From the NCBI GenBank assembly GCA_947501565.1, contig CANMWJ010000030.1, forward strand, positions 1 to 33,063: a stretch of DNA of 33,063 bases, in the 5' to 3' direction. A program made the position numbers and the translations under genes. Of this stretch, positions 33,057 to 33,063 are shown piece by piece. Each line of letters opens with the position of its first letter. Position 1 is the stretch's first letter. Origin of the DNA: an uncultured Marinobacterium sp. (lineage in GTDB: Bacteria > Pseudomonadota > Gammaproteobacteria > Pseudomonadales > Balneatricaceae). Under the pieces are notes generated by a model. That model was given only the letters and a program-made list of their open reading frames with translations. It had not been told where the DNA came from and did not search any database.

Positions 33057-33063
33057 GTATTTT

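Overview
The window looks like chromosomal DNA of a marine gammaproteobacterium, most likely from the Oceanospirillaceae/Marinobacterium-Neptunomonas neighbourhood. This is inferred from the protein families present (AlaA, PdxB, HtpX, MsrB, a TtpC-type TonB system) and a GC content that looks mid-50s; no rRNA or other phylogenetic marker is present to settle it. There is no tRNA, rRNA, IS element, phage gene or CRISPR array.

Left edge (1-1684): a CobW-family metallochaperone GTPase, cut by the window edge inside a (His-Asp)n repeat, and an EamA-type drug/metabolite transporter, both on the minus strand.

Iron/heme island (about 1785-17080): two colinear copies, 343 nt apart, of an apparent Fur-repressed small RNA with its own promoter and intrinsic terminator. 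They are followed by a Fur-boxed promoter, hemP, a TonB-dependent receptor, a HemS-type cytoplasmic heme protein and the heme ABC importer hmuTUV. After a terminator-like hairpin comes a translationally coupled pair: a three-TM protein with a CcmI/CycH-like C-terminal module, and an ABC exporter half-transporter. Then a Fur-boxed flavodoxin (minus) faces a Fur-boxed six-gene operon (plus): DUF3450 protein, TtpC-like protein, ExbB, ExbD, TonB and a TPR protein, the layout of the Vibrio TonB2 system. Read together: heme is bound by the outer-membrane receptor, energised by the TonB2-type complex, passed through HmuT to HmuUV, and received by HemS. The sRNAs and flavodoxin fit an iron-sparing response. 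The CcmI-like/exporter pair has no assigned job and is the most original protein-level part of the island.

Housekeeping half (17101-33063): trpB without trpA, an MCP whose predicted sensor lies C-terminal to its signalling domain, a small WGR-like protein, pdxB (TTG start), a YcgR-like PilZ protein, an ATP-NAD-kinase-like protein, a small membrane protein, an internally duplicated lipoprotein, a second lipoprotein, a small cytochrome c, an AT-rich orphan membrane protein, htpX, an RlmI-like methyltransferase coupled to a DEDDh exonuclease-like protein, an HDOD protein, a hypothetical protein, alaA, msrB and a Tag-like DNA glycosylase homologue. Several hairpin terminators, some bidirectional, separate these units.
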